6,653 bases of DNA, taken from contig JAUJLY010000167.1 in NCBI GenBank assembly GCA_030447145.1, forward strand, positions 1 to 6,653, read 5' to 3'. The DNA comes from Thermomicrobiales bacterium (GTDB lineage Bacteria; Chloroflexota; Chloroflexia; Thermomicrobiales; UBA6265). The translations under genes were made by a program, and so were the position numbers. This document shows positions 5,939 to 6,653 of this stretch, in pieces; position 1 is the first letter of the stretch, and every line of letters begins with the position of its first letter. The notes under the pieces are model-generated. The model did not search any database, had not been told where the DNA came from, and worked only from the letters and a program-made list of their open reading frames with translations.

Positions 5939-6197
5939 GATCGTCTTTTACATCGCGATGATCTGGCTGGTCATCCTCTTCTGCCTCTGCGTGCTGATGA
6001 TTGTCCGGGCAAAATCGGGATTGGTCCGGGTGCTCTCGCTGGATACGCTCACGCTGGTTCTGGTGGCACTGCTCATTGTGTATTCCGTGACGACCGGAAC
6101 CGCGTACTACCTGGATGCAGCCGTGGTGCTTTCCTTAATCTCGTTTATCTCTGTGATTGCCGCAGCGCGGTATCACGCTGAAAGGCGCTTGTTCTAG
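5931..6197 (+). CDS. mrpF: Na+/H+ antiporter subunit MrpF (MnhF)
   Basis: Three-helix subunit of 88 residues. ATG 5931 has a perfect AGGAGG (5916-5921) 9 bases upstream and overlaps the end of mrpE by 8 bases. The frame is open further upstream to about 5844, but that part lies inside mrpE and has no ribosome site. Membrane segments lie at about 4-25, 36-53 and 60-78. The conserved YLDAAVVLSLISFISVIA (60-77) with Asp62 in the last helix is the best family match. The cytoplasmic link between helices 1 and 2 reads RAKSGLVRVLSLD (26-38), where RGPTxxDRVxALD is usual, so the RGP-D motif is lost while the final L-D is kept. MrpF forms part of the cation-path side of the complex with MrpE and MrpG; it has been linked to bile-salt and cation efflux in Bacillus. 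Confidence 0.92.
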   Translation: MHEIVFYIAMIWLVILFCLCVLMIVRAKSGLVRVLSLDTLTLVLVALLIVYSVTTGTAYYLDAAVVLSLISFISVIAAARYHAERRLF

Positions 6198-6199
6198 CC

Positions 6200-6547
6200 A
6201 TGCGTGCCTATGTCTACGATGCCATGCTAATCGTCTCGCTTTTGGTCATGACATTGGGCATCATCGGCATCTGGCGTATGCCGGATGTCTATACGAAGCT
6301 TCACGGAGCCAGCAAGTCCGTCTTCCTTGGGGTGGTCCTACTTGCGCTGAGCGCGACCGTTGTGGCCGAGGAAACGATGGTGTACCGGGTGATACTGCTC
6401 ATTCTGTTGGTTGTGGTCACGACGCCGATCGCATCGCATGTGGTAGCCCGCGCTGCTTACATCATGCATGTGCAGATGGAATCCCCGGGTGCAATTGACG
6501 AGTCTCACACCTTGCTCAAGGAACAGGACCCGACCTGGCGCCTCTAG
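6200..6547 (+). CDS. mrpG: Na+/H+ antiporter subunit MrpG (MnhG/PhaG)
   Basis: Last subunit of the operon, 115 residues. ATG 6200 begins 2 bases after the mrpF TAG. The only upstream purine tract is a weak AAAGG at 6181-6185, 14 bases away, so translation probably depends on ribosomes finishing mrpF. Three membrane segments are seen at about 6-25, 42-57 and 62-84. The MnhG hallmark GIWRMPDVYTKLHGASKS (23-40) matches the familiar RLPDxYTRLHAATK pattern closely, and TTPIASHVVARAAY (74-87) matches the usual LTAPVAAHALARAAY ending of helix 3. A polar tail of 28 residues follows. The complete A-to-G set means that this is a full Mrp antiporter and not a partial NuoL-like or hydrogenase module. Identification is firm. 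Confidence 0.95.
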   Translation: MRAYVYDAMLIVSLLVMTLGIIGIWRMPDVYTKLHGASKSVFLGVVLLALSATVVAEETMVYRVILLILLVVVTTPIASHVVARAAYIMHVQMESPGAIDESHTLLKEQDPTWRL

Positions 6548-6597
6548 CACATCTCGTTTTCTTTCCTCTCGACTCTGCCCATTCCAGGAGAGATGTG
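6548..6597 (+). repeat. 8-bp inverted repeat spanning the mrpG-downstream gene gap
   Basis: CACATCTC begins at the first base after the mrpG stop (6548-6555). Its exact reverse complement GAGATGTG lies at 6590-6597, between the AGGAG ribosome site (6586-6590) and ATG 6601 of the next gene. The 34 bases between are pyrimidine-rich (6556-6586). Pairing would cover the last base of the ribosome site and most of the spacer. It lacks the compact GC stem plus U-run of an intrinsic terminator. Confidence 0.35.
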
Positions 6598-6600
6598 TGC

Positions 6601-6653
6601 ATGACCACGCTTCAGTTCGACCAGAACCCGAGCGATTTCGAGCCCATCGAGTA
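6601..6653 (+). CDS. N-terminal start of an unidentified gene (truncated by window edge)
   Basis: ATG 6601 begins a frame that stays open for the 17 codons left in the window (MTTLQFDQNPSDFEPIE). AGGAG at 6586-6590 lies 10 bases upstream. An in-frame GTG at 6595 is an alternative start with tighter spacing. The visible residues are polar and acidic with no signal peptide or membrane helix, so the product is probably not another antiporter subunit. Family unknown. The 53-base gap after mrpG with no clear terminator leaves co-transcription possible. Confidence 0.5.
   Translation, partial: MTTLQFDQNPSDFEPIE

Noticed and set aside
6548..6600. Intrinsic terminator after mrpG
   Set aside because: The only dyad has a 34-base loop and no U-run after its right arm; the T-rich stretch lies inside the loop.

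Overview
The window is almost entirely one seven-gene operon for an Mrp/Mnh-type multisubunit cation/proton antiporter, read on the + strand in the canonical order mrpA-B-C-D-E-F-G (about 744 to 6547). The sequence looks GC-rich by eye, with strong GGAGG-type ribosome sites. The proteins are clearly bacterial Mrp subunits, but several signatures differ from the well-studied Bacillus and Staphylococcus versions. A Chloroflexota (Thermomicrobia-like) or actinobacterial host is my guess from style alone, with low confidence.

Layout: positions 2-352 hold the C-terminal end of an unrecognised ORF that enters from the left edge. Positions 353-743 are a gene-free leader. It contains short hairpins, a G-rich stretch with a perfect 12-bp palindrome in its middle, and two tandem copies of an 8-mer exactly complementary to the likely mrpA ribosome-binding site. 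From mrpA to mrpF the genes overlap by 1, 4, 4, 4 and 8 bases; mrpG follows mrpF after 2 bases. This is the pattern of a translationally coupled operon. After mrpG there is a 53-base gap with an 8-bp inverted repeat and no clear terminator, then the first 17 codons of an unidentified gene.

How the genes work together: MrpA (ND5/NuoL-like, with the MbhD/MbhE-like C-terminal part) and MrpD (NuoN/NuoM-like) are the two proton-channel-like subunits. MrpB, C, E, F and G are small membrane subunits that complete the complex. It exports Na+ (or other monovalent cations) in exchange for protons, supporting pH and sodium homeostasis.

The most interesting protein-level signal is that this complex departs from the usual family pattern at ion-path positions. 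In MrpA the TM5 acid is Asp instead of Glu and the TM8 Lys is Ala. In MrpD the TM8 Lys is Asn and the TM11-TM12 loop is about 20-25 residues shorter than usual. MrpB and MrpF also carry altered signature motifs. The reading frames are intact, so this looks like a divergent working subfamily, not decay. No mobile element, CRISPR array, tRNA or rRNA was seen.
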